From assembly GCF_000230895.2 (NCBI RefSeq), contig NC_016604.1, positions 6,014,001 to 6,078,000 of the forward strand: 64,000 bases of DNA, written 5' to 3'. A program made the translations under genes and the position numbers. The DNA is from Mycolicibacterium rhodesiae NBB3. GTDB lineage: Bacteria > Actinomycetota > Actinomycetes > Mycobacteriales > Mycobacteriaceae. The notes beneath the pieces were generated by a model that had not been told where the DNA came from, did not search any database, and saw only the letters and a program-made list of their open reading frames with translations. Shown in pieces: positions 51,812-59,940 of the stretch (its first letter is position 1; the number at the start of each line of letters is the position of its first letter).

Positions 51812-52198
51812 ATGAGCAGGCCGAACGCGCAGTCCATGAAGCCCGCGACGGCGGCCAAGAAACTGGACGTGTACCTGCCCGCGACGCCCGCGGCGTTCCA
51901 GGAGAACCCGATCACCCGCGCCGAACTCGCCGACCTGCAGGCGGATCCGCCCCAGTGGCTTCAGGATCTTCGCAAGAACGGACCACACCCGAAGAACCTC
52001 GTCGCAGCCAAGCTGGGGGTCTCCATCGCCGGTCTCGCGCGGGGCGGCGTCGGCGATGCGCTGACCACAGAGCAGATCAATGCGCTGCTCGAGGACAGGC
52101 CGCCGTGGCTGATCGCCGAACGCGAGAGCTACCAAGCGGTGTTGAGCGAACAGCGACGCCTGAAAGCGGCTCGTGCAGAACAGGTCCGCGAGAAGTAA
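51812..52198 (+). CDS. DUF5997 family protein
   Basis: A 128-aa protein, basic and Ala-rich. Conserved parts are KPATAAKKLDVYLPATPAAF, ITRAELADLQADPPQWLQDL and NLVAAKLGVSIAGLARGG, the last a helix-turn-helix-like segment. This, with the length, fits DUF5997. ATG at 51812 is chosen; no ribosome site is seen. It is divergent from the LysR-type effector protein; the two together may form a split regulator with the DNA-binding part here, which is inference. Confidence 0.8.
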   Translation: MSRPNAQSMKPATAAKKLDVYLPATPAAFQENPITRAELADLQADPPQWLQDLRKNGPHPKNLVAAKLGVSIAGLARGGVGDALTTEQINALLEDRPPWLIAERESYQAVLSEQRRLKAARAEQVREK

Positions 52199-52265
52199 TC
52201 GCCGAGGGCCGACAGCGACAGCACGTCCGACGTGTTCATCGACCGCACCGCCTCGGGCGCTCGGC

Positions 52266-52934
52266 TCAGCTCGTGGGGCTCAGCACCAAGCCGACTTCGC
52301 AGGAGCCCGCCCGCGGATCCGGTGTGACGGCAACACGGTACGGGGCGCCGATCACGTCGGCGTTGAGGTCCACCACTTCCTGGATGAGGCCCTGCTGAAT
52401 ACCTCTGACCACCTCGGGGGCGGTGGCCGCCACCTCGGCCAGCGGACAGGTGCACAGTTGAATCGTCACTTCGCCAAAGGAATTCAGCACCGAGCGCACT
52501 CGGAATCCGAGCTCGCCCAGCGTGGCCACCACGAGGTCGGTGACCGTCGCTTCGTCCCGCCTCCTGGCCAGTCGCACCCGGTGGGCGAGGTCGGCTCCGA
52601 TACGCAGTGCCCGTCGCTCCCGTTCCTCCGCCGTTCCGCCGAGATGCGCAGCGAAGAGCGAGACGATATCCGCGTAGTCCAGCCTCGGCGCCAACTCGTA
52701 GGTCAGCCGCGGCCGTCCGGCGCGCCGGACTTTCGCACCGCCCCCGCGCCGGATGTACCCCTGGTCCTCCAGCGTCGTGAGGTGGAAACGAGCCGTCGTG
52801 ATGTGAATCTTCAGCGAGTCGGCGACGTGCTGGGCGTCGACCGGGCCGGAGGCGTTCCGCAGCAGACCGAGCACCTTCTGCCGCTGCTGACCGGCGGCCC
52901 GCTCCGGCGGCGAGTCGAGGTCGTGGCGCTGCAC
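52266..52934 (-). CDS. SufR/ArsR-like winged-helix regulator with CxC motif
   Basis: A 222-aa regulator. The helix-turn-helix ASGPVDAQHVADSLKIHITT and ARFHLTTLEDQGYIRRGG is typical. The C-terminal domain ends QLCTCPLAEVAATAPEVVRG with a final cysteine in RAGSCEVGLVL. In SufR-type iron-sulfur regulators a four-cysteine set is present; here three are seen and the middle one is replaced, so cluster binding is uncertain. GTG at 52934 has AGGAGG five bases upstream. It is the last gene of a five-gene operon beginning with the MTB12-like gene and could sense iron or Fe-S status. Confidence 0.75.
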   Translation of the reverse strand: MQRHDLDSPPERAAGQQRQKVLGLLRNASGPVDAQHVADSLKIHITTARFHLTTLEDQGYIRRGGGAKVRRAGRPRLTYELAPRLDYADIVSLFAAHLGGTAEERERRALRIGADLAHRVRLARRRDEATVTDLVVATLGELGFRVRSVLNSFGEVTIQLCTCPLAEVAATAPEVVRGIQQGLIQEVVDLNADVIGAPYRVAVTPDPRAGSCEVGLVLSPTS

Positions 52935-52952
52935 TGACACCTCCTGAGTTTG

Positions 52953-53756
52953 TCATGAACCCGGCACGACGCCGACTGCGGCGACCGCGGTGAGTGAGCG
53001 TCGGTAGCGATGGAAGGTCCGCCGCATGCCGATGACCCGCCGCCTGGCGGCACCGCGGACGATCAAATTGCCGACGATGCGCAACGCACCCGAAGGACCT
53101 TCGTCGGCGAGCACCCGGGCGGGGTTGAGCAGGGCCATGGGCGCGTAGTCGACGGTGACATCCTCGAATCCGGCGTCGGACAGCAACTGGGCCCATTCGG
53201 AGGCGGTGAGCGGACGCGCATTGACCTTGATCGATCGCGCCAGGTCGCGCCTGATGTCGTCTTTCGTCTCGTGGGGCATCGAATCCGGTGTCAGTCCCAG
53301 TTCGTGGATCGCATAGCGGCCGCCCGGGCGCAGGATGCGGAATGCCTCGTCGATGATCGCCCGTTTGGCCTTGTCCCCCTGCATGGTCAGCATGGCCTCC
53401 CCGATGACGACGTCGGCGCTGTCAGCGGGAAGTCCGGTCGTCGCGGCGTCGGCGACGATCACCGTCCCCCCAACGGGTCTCACGACGTCGCGGACGGCCT
53501 CTGTCGCCGCGGCGGTGTCGTCGACCCCGACGTACGACCGCGGCTGCAGGGCGACGATGTCGCGCGCGGTGCGACCCAAGCCCGGGCCCAGTTCGACGAC
53601 GTCGGCATCGCCGATTCCGGCGGCGTTCAGCATCCGCGACGTCAGCTCGAGGCCCCCCGGACGCAACACCCGCTTGCCGAGACGAGCCAGCAGCCAATGT
53701 CCCGGCATGTCGGCGTCGGATCGCCCGGCCAGCGGAAGGGTTTCTCTCCCTGTCAT
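52953..53756 (-). CDS. SAM-dependent methyltransferase of the ABC operon
   Basis: A 267-aa class I methyltransferase. Motif I VVELGPGLGRTARDIVALQP, post-I SYVGVDDTAAATEAVRDVV, a GLPADSADVVIGEAMLTMQG loop and motif III RILRPGGRYAIHELGLTP are clear. The C-terminus carries basic helices (ARRRVIGMRRTFHRYRRSL), possibly membrane-facing. Its ATG overlaps the permease stop (ATGA). Between an ABC transporter and an iron-sulfur-type regulator, it may modify the exported compound or a metallophore; this is inference from context. Confidence 0.85.
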   Translation of the reverse strand: MTGRETLPLAGRSDADMPGHWLLARLGKRVLRPGGLELTSRMLNAAGIGDADVVELGPGLGRTARDIVALQPRSYVGVDDTAAATEAVRDVVRPVGGTVIVADAATTGLPADSADVVIGEAMLTMQGDKAKRAIIDEAFRILRPGGRYAIHELGLTPDSMPHETKDDIRRDLARSIKVNARPLTASEWAQLLSDAGFEDVTVDYAPMALLNPARVLADEGPSGALRIVGNLIVRGAARRRVIGMRRTFHRYRRSLTAVAAVGVVPGS

Positions 53757-54538
53757 TTTCGAATCGTCCTTTCGGCCGCGGCGACCATGAAGATCGCACT
53801 GAACAATGCACACGCGTAGAGCAGCGCGGCGTCTTTTCCCCACGGCGGCGTCAGCACGGTGTCCTGCCCGGTCGCGTACAGCGCGTTGAGGAAGGGCATG
53901 AAACGTTGCGCCGACGCTCCGCTGGGTAGGTATCCCGCCGCCGACTCGACGACATACGCCCACAGCAAGATCGCGCCGACGGCTCCCAGGGGCGAGCGGA
54001 TGAGTGCACCTACGCCGACACCCGCGCAGGCGGCGAAGACGGTGAGCACGGGAACCGTCCACAGCAGACGCACGCCGACGGCATCGGCGATCGACACCGG
54101 CCCGTACACCAGCGGTGAAATGATCGGCAGTGCCACGAGCACCACGGTGAGCGTGACGCCAGCGACAACGGCGCCGACGGCCCCGTAGAACCACCATCGA
54201 CCCACGAGTACCGGCCACTGTCCGGGGAATGCCAGTCGCACGTATTCTCCTGCGCGATAACGGCTTTCGGAAGACTGTCCGTCGGCTGCAGCAACGGCGA
54301 CCAGTGCAACGGTGATGGTGACGACCCAGTACGCAGCGTTCGATGTCGACACCTGCAGTATCGAGAGTTGTCCCGGGATGCGCGCAAACGCCTCGGCCAC
54401 CGCAGCGATCCCAAACGTGATGACCAACGGAACCCCGACGGCGGCGGGCACGACGACAGTCCACAGCCGGCTACGCCCGCCGGTGCGGATGTGTTCAGCA
54501 CGCAGGCTGCGCGCGGCCAGCGCGGCTGCGGTGCTCAT
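53753..54538 (-). CDS. ABC-2-type transporter permease
   Basis: A 261-aa membrane protein with about six hydrophobic helices (WTVVVPAAVGVPLVITFGIA, YWVVTITVALVAVAAADG, WFYGAVGAVVAGVTLTVVLV, PVLTVFAACAGVGVGALI, LGAVGAILLWAYVVESAAGY and ALLYACALFSAIFMVAAAE). It pairs with the ATPase upstream by a four-base overlap at both ends. The layout suits an exporter of an organic compound or a lipid rather than an importer, as no binding protein gene is adjacent. Confidence 0.85.
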   Translation of the reverse strand: MSTAAALAARSLRAEHIRTGGRSRLWTVVVPAAVGVPLVITFGIAAVAEAFARIPGQLSILQVSTSNAAYWVVTITVALVAVAAADGQSSESRYRAGEYVRLAFPGQWPVLVGRWWFYGAVGAVVAGVTLTVVLVALPIISPLVYGPVSIADAVGVRLLWTVPVLTVFAACAGVGVGALIRSPLGAVGAILLWAYVVESAAGYLPSGASAQRFMPFLNALYATGQDTVLTPPWGKDAALLYACALFSAIFMVAAAERTIRK

Positions 54539-55227
54539 ACGCGTTCCAACAGGGTGGTCTCCAACCATTCGCGGGTGTCCTCGCCCGCCGGGGTCAGCTG
54601 CTCCAGTGCGCCGAGAGTCTCCAATCGCCCATCGACGAGCAGCGCGATCCGATCGGCGGTCAATGTCACCTCGCCGAGCAGGTGGGTGGCGATGACCACC
54701 GTGGCGCCCGCGGCCGCCAACTGTCGCAAGAGCGACCGGAACCACACGATGCCAGGCACATCGAGGCCGTTGAGAGGCTCGTCGAAGAGCAGCGCGCACG
54801 GCTCCCCCAAGAGCGCCCCGGCGATGGCGAGGCGCTGCCGCGCGCCCAGCGACAGCCGACCGATGCGCACGGAGCGCCGCTCGCGCAGTCCGGTCTCGTC
54901 GAGGGCCGCCTCGATACGCGCCGGACCGATGCCGCCGAGCGCCGCCAACCATGACAGGTGCCGGTGCACGGTGTGTCCAGGATTCATCGCGTCGGGTCCG
55001 AGATGGACGCCGAGCAGCCGCGGGTCACCGAGTCGGTGTTGGCCGCACACGGCGACGGTGCCGCCGTCCGGCCGGTCGAGCCCCGCGATCAGACGTAACA
55101 GCGTGGTCTTGCCGGCACCGTTGAGGCCGAGTAGTGCGGTCACCGATCCCGCGGGGAACTCTGCGGTCACCCCGTCGACTGCGCGGCGGCCATCGAAAGA
55201 CCTTGTCAGATTGACGGTTTCGATCAC
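54535..55227 (-). CDS. ABC transporter ATPase
   Basis: A 230-aa nucleotide-binding protein. Walker A LLGLNGAGKTTLLRL, the signature LSLGARQRLAIAGALLG, Walker B ALLFDEPLNGLD and the switch histidine IATHLLGEV are all present. GTG at 55227 starts the conserved VIETVNLTRSFDGRRAVDGV; it lies 7 bp after the stop of the secreted-protein gene, in the same operon. The signature motif is slightly irregular (LSLGARQ rather than LSGGQ), as in some ABC-2 exporters. Confidence 0.9.
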   Translation of the reverse strand: MIETVNLTRSFDGRRAVDGVTAEFPAGSVTALLGLNGAGKTTLLRLIAGLDRPDGGTVAVCGQHRLGDPRLLGVHLGPDAMNPGHTVHRHLSWLAALGGIGPARIEAALDETGLRERRSVRIGRLSLGARQRLAIAGALLGEPCALLFDEPLNGLDVPGIVWFRSLLRQLAAAGATVVIATHLLGEVTLTADRIALLVDGRLETLGALEQLTPAGEDTREWLETTLLERV

Positions 55228-55234
55228 GGTGCGG

Positions 55235-55726
55235 TCATCCGAAGTTGCACGGGATCGGCAGGCCCAGCGTTTTGATGCCGTTGCACAGTGACTTGCTCGC
55301 CACTTTCCACCGTCCGTCGATACGCCGCCACTCGGCATTGATCTGGATGGTGGGCGCACCCTGTCTGCTGGCGTTGATGACGGCGGTGTGGCGGTCGGGC
55401 TCGTGCGTCTCGGGCCCGGTGACCAGACTCGAACCGCGGGGCGGACGGAAGAAGCCGATCCGGTAGACCATTTTCGGTGCGATCACTGCGCGGTTGCCGC
55501 CTTCCAGCTGCGCGGCCTTGACCCAATCGGGCGCCGGGGTGCCTACGAGCAGCCGGATCTGGGCGTCGAGATCCGAAAGTGTCGGAACATCCGAGGTGAT
55601 CGCGAAGTTCTCGTCGAAGTCCGGCGCAGCATGCGCGGCCGGCGCGCCGCTGATCGCGGATGCCGCGACCGCGACGACCATTCCCGCTGCGACAGCCATC
55701 TGCTTGAACATCAACCGGTCTCTCAT
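55235..55726 (-). CDS. Secreted MTB12/Cfp2-like antigen, first gene of the ABC operon
   Basis: A 163-aa exported protein with a Sec signal peptide (FKQMAVAAGMVVAVAASAIS-GAPAAHA, split here) and a mature domain with DVPTLSDLDAQIRLLVGTPA, KMVYRIGFFRPPRGSSLVTG and RIDGRWKVASKSLCNGIKTL, the C-terminal domain style of low-molecular-weight antigen MTB12. It should be released or surface-bound. ATG at 55726 is a compromise between two nearby in-frame starts (55762 and 55711). An IdeR-like box begins 43 bp upstream, so the whole operon may be iron-controlled. Confidence 0.75.
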   Translation of the reverse strand: MRDRLMFKQMAVAAGMVVAVAASAISGAPAAHAAPDFDENFAITSDVPTLSDLDAQIRLLVGTPAPDWVKAAQLEGGNRAVIAPKMVYRIGFFRPPRGSSLVTGPETHEPDRHTAVINASRQGAPTIQINAEWRRIDGRWKVASKSLCNGIKTLGLPIPCNFG

Positions 55727-55768
55727 TTGGAGGAAAACTTTCCGGCCAATGTAGATCCGCAACGCGGC

Positions 55769-55787
55769 TAAGGCAAGGCTTACCTTG
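55769..55787 (-). promoter_or_regulatory. IdeR-like iron box upstream of the ABC operon
   Basis: The 19-base sequence TAAGGCAAGGCTTACCTTG matches the consensus TTAGGTTAGGCTAACCTAA at 13 positions, including both GG/CC cores. It is centred about 52 bp upstream of the MTB12-like start. It would let iron-loaded IdeR repress the five-gene operon. Confidence 0.55.
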
Positions 55788-55890
55788 ATTGGAAGCTGTT
55801 CGGCCGTCGATGACGGCGCAGGAGAACTCGGCTACGCGGTGTGGGGTGATCCGCGCGCCTGACCGAGCGCGGCCTCAAGGCCGCAACTCG

Positions 55891-56007
55891 CTACTTGTTC
55901 TTGTTCTTGTTGTCGCCCGGTTTTGCGGTGGGGGCAGGCTGAGCCTTGGTGGTCGGCTCGAACTTGCCGCCCCTCTTCGGGTCATAGTTCTGCTTCTGAT
56001 CAGCCAT
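55891..56007 (-). CDS. Small basic Lys/Pro-rich protein, 38 aa
   Basis: The minus strand from ATG 56007 encodes MADQKQNYDPKRGGKFEPTT, then a short Pro/Ala-rich stretch and a GDNKNKNK end before a TAG. It has 9 Lys in 38 residues and no hydrophobic part. Codons are strongly mycobacterial (AAC, AAG, GGC, ACC). No ribosome site is clear, but the composition is far from random for any other frame. It stands between the operon and the homing endonuclease gene. Function unknown. Confidence 0.55.
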   Translation of the reverse strand: MADQKQNYDPKRGGKFEPTTKAQPAPTAKPGDNKNKNK

Positions 56008-56068
56008 GGATCGAGCCTATGCCTGCACTAGGCCCCAGTCGATGGTTTGAGGAACGCTCGAATCGGGC

Positions 56069-56824
56069 TCAATCCGAGTCCTCAATGCAGTATTGACACG
56101 TCTCTTTCTTGACGCCTCGGTTCGTGTGATGCCGAGTATGCGCATTTCGCCTACTGGACGGCATTGGCCGTCCCTTACGGGTTGCCGACATCTTCGCGCG
56201 AGTCTCCTCGCTCGCCCGACGTCCATAATTCGGATTGGCGGCACCTCGTTTTTGTTCGGACAACTTCGCGCGGGTTTGTTCCGACACGACATGGCCGAAG
56301 CTCGGGTGGCTGACTCCAAATTTTCCGTAGTTAGGGTTCTCGGGCCCTACGTTCTGTCCCTTGCGGAGTTCCGACCATTTCGCACGGAGCTCTGCGCCGT
56401 GGGTTCGACCGTAGAAGGGGTTGTCCGCGGCGAACCTACTTACTCCCTTTCGACCCGTCGACCGAATCCTGGCGGCTTCCCGCATTTCTGCCGTCCACTC
56501 AATGCCCATTGGGCCGAGACCGCCCTCAGACAAGTTCAGCAACGGATGCCCCGCTCGCCGAAGCGACGCGATCCAGAAGATTTCCGGCTGCCCGAGTTCT
56601 TCGAGCCCTTCTGCCCGATCAAGTTCATCGGCAACGATGTCATCGCCGGCATGCACTCGAAGCCAGTTGTAAAACGGTGTCTTTCTTCCGGACCGGGCTA
56701 TGTTGACGTGCTGGCGTAAGCGAATTCCGACGGTTTTAGTTGTCAGACCCACGTAGCGATAAGTGTCTTCCGACCGGAGTCTAACCCCGTAGATAAATCC
56801 TCCGGTCGGAAGTACCGCTTCCAC
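56069..56824 (-). CDS. GIY-YIG homing endonuclease with NUMOD3 repeats
   Basis: A 251-aa protein. The N-terminal GIY-YIG nuclease domain has GGFIYGVRLRSEDTYRYVGL, then IRLRQHVNIARSGRKTPFYN and the catalytic glutamate in GQPEIFWIASLRRAGHPLLN. The C-terminal half has three NUMOD3-type DNA-binding repeats: ADNPFYGRTHGAELRAKW, ENPNYGKFGVSHPSFGHVVS and AANPNYGRRASEETRAKM, then a Cys/His-rich end. GTG at 56824 is 26 bases after the nrdE stop codon. Codon use (AGA, TTA, ATT) is visibly different from its neighbours, indicating transfer. It is the only selfish element seen in the window. Confidence 0.88.
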   Translation of the reverse strand: MEAVLPTGGFIYGVRLRSEDTYRYVGLTTKTVGIRLRQHVNIARSGRKTPFYNWLRVHAGDDIVADELDRAEGLEELGQPEIFWIASLRRAGHPLLNLSEGGLGPMGIEWTAEMREAARIRSTGRKGVSRFAADNPFYGRTHGAELRAKWSELRKGQNVGPENPNYGKFGVSHPSFGHVVSEQTRAKLSEQKRGAANPNYGRRASEETRAKMSATRKGRPMPSSRRNAHTRHHTNRGVKKETCQYCIEDSD

Positions 56825-56849
56825 GAAAACTGCCGTCAGCGACCAGTCG

Positions 56850-59015
56850 TCACAACATGCAGCTGACGCAATTTTCCACCTCGGTCCCTTCGAGTGCCAT
56901 CTGGCGCAGGCGGATGTAATAGAGCGTCTTGATTCCCTTGCGCCAGGCGTAGATCTGCGCCTTGTTGACATCGCGGGTAGTGGCGGTGTCCTTGAAGAAC
57001 AACGTCAGGCTGAGTCCCTGGTCGACATGCTGCGTCGCCGCCGCATAGGTGTCGATGATCTTCTCGTAGCCGATCTCGTAGGCGTCCTGGTAGTACTCGA
57101 GGTTGTCGTTCGTCAGATAGGGCGCCGGATAGTAGACGCGGCCGATCTTGCCTTCCTTGCGGATCTCGATCCGGCTCGCCACCGGGTGGATCGAGCTCGT
57201 CGAGTTGTTGATGTAGCTGATCGACCCCGTCGGCGGAACCGCCTGCAGGTTCTGGTTGTAGATGCCGTCTTTCTGCACCGACTCCTTCAGACGCGTCCAG
57301 TCCTCTTGCGTCGGAATCCGAATGCCTGCCTTCTCGAACAGCTCTTTCACCCGGTCGGTCTTGGGTTCCCACACCTGCTCGGTGTACTTGTCGAAGAACT
57401 CGCCCGACGCGTACTTCGACTTCTCGAATCCCTTGAAGTGCGTGCCACGTTCGATAGCGATGCGGTTCGATGCCCGCAGCGCGTGGTAGAGCACCGTATA
57501 GAAGTAGATGTTGGTGAAGTCCACACCTTCTTCGGAGCCGTAGTGGATCCGCTCCCGGGCCAGATATCCGTGCAGGTTCATCTGGCCTAGGCCGATCGCG
57601 TGGGAGTCGTTGTTGCCCTGCTCGATCGACGGCACCGACCAGATGTGCGTCTGATCGGACACCGCGGTCAACGCCCGGATCGACACCTCGATGGTCTGTG
57701 CGAAGTCCGGCGAGTCCATGGTCTTGGCGATGTTCAACGAGCCGAGGTTGCACGAGATGTCCTTGCCCACCTGCGAATAGGTGAGGTCCTCGTTGAACAC
57801 CGACGGTGTGGACACCTGCAGGATCTCCGAGCACAGGTTGCTGTGGGTGATCTTGCCGTCGATCGGGTTGGCACGGTTCACCGTGTCCTCGTACATGATG
57901 TACGGGTAGCCGGACTCGAACTGCAGCTCGGCCAACGTCTGGAAGAACTCGCGCGCCTTGATCTTCGTCTTGCGGATCCGCGCGTCGTCGACCATCTCGT
58001 AGTACTTCTCGGTGACCGAGATGTCGGCGAAGGGCAGGCCGTAGACACGTTCGACGTCGTACGGCGAGAACAGATACATGTCCTCGTTCTTCTTCGCCAG
58101 CTCGAACGTGATGTCGGGAATCACCACACCGAGAGACAGCGTCTTGATGCGGATCTTCTCGTCGGCGTTCTCGCGCTTGGTGTCGAGGAAGCGGTAGATG
58201 TCGGGGTGGTGGGCGTGCAGGTACACCGCGCCGGCACCCTGCCTCGCGCCCAGCTGGTTGGCGTAGGAGAACGAGTCCTCCAACAGCTTCATGATCGGGA
58301 TGACGCCGGAACTCTGGTTCTCGATGTTCTTGATGGGCGCGCCGTGCTCACGAATGTTGGTCAGCAGCAACGCAACCCCGCCGCCGCGCTTGGACAGCTG
58401 CAGCGCCGAGTTGATGGAACGCCCGATGGACTCCATGTTGTCCTCGATGCGCAGCAGGAAGCAGCTCACCGGCTCGCCGCGCTGCTTCTTACCCGAGTTC
58501 AGGAACGTCGGGGTCGCCGGCTGGAACCGGCCGTCGATGATCTCGTCGACGAGTTTCTCGGCCAGTGCGGTGTCACCGGCGGCCAGCGTCAGCGACACCA
58601 TGACCACGCGGTCTTCGAAGCGCTCCAGGTAACGCTTGCCGTCAAAGGTTTTCAGCGTGTAGCTGGTGTAGTACTTGAACGCGCCGACGAACGTGGGGAA
58701 TCGGAACTTTTTCGCATACGCCCGACTGATGAGTGTCTTGACGAAGTTGCGTGAGTACTGGTCGAGCACCTCGCGCTCGTAGTAGTTCTCCTTGATCAGG
58801 TAGTCGAGCTTCTCGTCCTGATCGTGGAAGAACACCGTGTTCTGGTTGACGTGCTCCAGGAAGTACTGGTGCGCAGCCTCGCGATCCTTGTCGAACTGAA
58901 TCTTGCCGTCCGCGTCGTACAGATTGAGCATCGCGTTGAGCGCGTGGTAATCCGTCTCGGCCGGCGCGGCCGAAGGGACGGTTACAGGCTCTGCAGCTGT
59001 GACGGTTGGTGACAC
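56850..59015 (-). CDS. nrdE: Class Ib ribonucleotide reductase large subunit NrdE
   Basis: A 721-aa catalytic subunit reducing ribonucleoside diphosphates. Conserved parts include PATPTFLNSGKKQRGEPVSC with the first redox cysteine, the substrate-loop cysteine in NLCSEILQVSTPS, DISCNLGSLNIAKT, TGSISYINNSTSSIHPV and the C-terminal redox pair ENCVSCML. GTG at 59015 is preceded by AAGGA; the gene overlaps nrdI by 34 bases. It is uninterrupted, with no intron or intein, although a homing endonuclease gene follows it. It matches Rv3051c and pairs with NrdF2. Confidence 0.97.
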   Translation of the reverse strand: MSPTVTAAEPVTVPSAAPAETDYHALNAMLNLYDADGKIQFDKDREAAHQYFLEHVNQNTVFFHDQDEKLDYLIKENYYEREVLDQYSRNFVKTLISRAYAKKFRFPTFVGAFKYYTSYTLKTFDGKRYLERFEDRVVMVSLTLAAGDTALAEKLVDEIIDGRFQPATPTFLNSGKKQRGEPVSCFLLRIEDNMESIGRSINSALQLSKRGGGVALLLTNIREHGAPIKNIENQSSGVIPIMKLLEDSFSYANQLGARQGAGAVYLHAHHPDIYRFLDTKRENADEKIRIKTLSLGVVIPDITFELAKKNEDMYLFSPYDVERVYGLPFADISVTEKYYEMVDDARIRKTKIKAREFFQTLAELQFESGYPYIMYEDTVNRANPIDGKITHSNLCSEILQVSTPSVFNEDLTYSQVGKDISCNLGSLNIAKTMDSPDFAQTIEVSIRALTAVSDQTHIWSVPSIEQGNNDSHAIGLGQMNLHGYLARERIHYGSEEGVDFTNIYFYTVLYHALRASNRIAIERGTHFKGFEKSKYASGEFFDKYTEQVWEPKTDRVKELFEKAGIRIPTQEDWTRLKESVQKDGIYNQNLQAVPPTGSISYINNSTSSIHPVASRIEIRKEGKIGRVYYPAPYLTNDNLEYYQDAYEIGYEKIIDTYAAATQHVDQGLSLTLFFKDTATTRDVNKAQIYAWRKGIKTLYYIRLRQMALEGTEVENCVSCML

Positions 59016-59431
59016 GTCTGTTCCTTCCAAAATTCTTGCAATCCCACGCGGACGGCGTCGACGTCGTCCGGGGTCCCCATCAATTCGAAGCGGTAGAGGT
59101 ACGGCACGTGGCACTTGGCGGATATCACGTTGCCGGCGTAGGCGAATTCCTCACCGAAGTTGTTGTTGCCCGCGGCGATGACGCCGCGGATCAACGACCG
59201 GTTGTGCTCATTGTTCAAGAACGCGATGACCTGTTTGGGGACATAGCCCCCACTGTTGATGTCCGGGGTGGCCCGCCCACCGCCGTAGGTGGGCAGCACC
59301 AGCACGTAGGGCTCATCGACCTCGATGCGACCGTGCAGTGGAATCCGGATGGCGGGCACGCCCAGCTTCTCGACGAAGCGGTGGGTGTTCTCCGACACGC
59401 TGGAGAAATAGACGAGATTGCACCCTGACAT
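58982..59431 (-). CDS. nrdI: Flavodoxin-like NrdI, class Ib RNR activator
   Basis: A 149-aa FMN protein that delivers oxidant for the Mn-tyrosyl radical of NrdF. The flavodoxin loop LVYFSSVSENTHRFVEKL is followed by LPTYGGGRATPDINSGGYVP and VIAAGNNNFGEEFAYAGNVI. The ATG at 59431 fits; its 3' end lies inside the nrdE start region. It is the middle gene of nrdH-nrdI-nrdE. Confidence 0.95.
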   Translation of the reverse strand: MSGCNLVYFSSVSENTHRFVEKLGVPAIRIPLHGRIEVDEPYVLVLPTYGGGRATPDINSGGYVPKQVIAFLNNEHNRSLIRGVIAAGNNNFGEEFAYAGNVISAKCHVPYLYRFELMGTPDDVDAVRVGLQEFWKEQTCHQPSQLQSL

Positions 59432-59468
59432 CAGCGTCTACTCCTTCCTTGTCGTGTGGTGAATACCC

Positions 59469-59708
59469 CTATGCGGTGGCTGCGACCGTGCTCAGCGACT
59501 TGATGCGGTCCGGCCGGAAACCCGACCAGTGGTCGTTGCCCGCGACGACGACGGGGGCCTGCAAATAGCCCAGCGCCATCACGTAGTCACGGGCCTCGGT
59601 GTCGAGGCTGATGTCCACGCTCGTGTAGGCGATACCTTGCTTGTCCAGCGCCTTGTAAGTGGCGTTGCACTGCACGCAAGCGGGCTTGGTGTACACGGTG
59701 ACGGTCAT
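59469..59708 (-). CDS. nrdH: NrdH glutaredoxin-like protein, electron donor of class Ib RNR
   Basis: A 79-aa thioredoxin-fold protein. The redox motif CVQC lies in VYTKPACVQCNATYKALDKQ, and the C-terminal WSGFRPDRIKSL motif is typical of NrdH. It reduces NrdE with electrons from thioredoxin reductase. ATG at 59708. First gene of the nrdHIE operon. Its promoter probably lies near two NrdR boxes about 200-250 bp upstream, which leaves a long leader. Confidence 0.96.
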   Translation of the reverse strand: MTVTVYTKPACVQCNATYKALDKQGIAYTSVDISLDTEARDYVMALGYLQAPVVVAGNDHWSGFRPDRIKSLSTVAATA

Positions 59709-59908
59709 CTTCGGTACGGCTCCTCTGCGGTCTAACTGGCAACTGGTCGTGTACTGCATTCGCTGTGGTTCAGCGGCCCGGCGATCCTCAAAATTCCTGA
59801 CGTCCGGAGGCCGTCGTCTGCGGAGCCGAAGAGCCGACACCGGTGGATTTCTGGACTCCGGCCGACCCGTGGAAGCTTTGAAACTGTGGGGGTCTGTCGG
59901 TGCTCGAA

Positions 59909-59924
59909 ACACTACACCTAGTGT
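59909..59924 (-). promoter_or_regulatory. NrdR-type box, strong copy upstream of nrdHIE
   Basis: The sequence acactacacctagtgt is a near-perfect palindrome ACACTA-CACC-TAGTGT of the NrdR kind, about 200 bp upstream of nrdH. It pairs with a second box 32 bp further out. Confidence 0.75.
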
Positions 59925-59940
59925 CCGACATTGCGAACGA

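Noticed and set aside
56825..56971. Upstream extension of the GIY-YIG gene into nrdE, as a possible intein or fused product
   Set aside because: The extension is the nrdE sequence read in another frame; nrdE is complete to its CVSCML end and lacks splice motifs.
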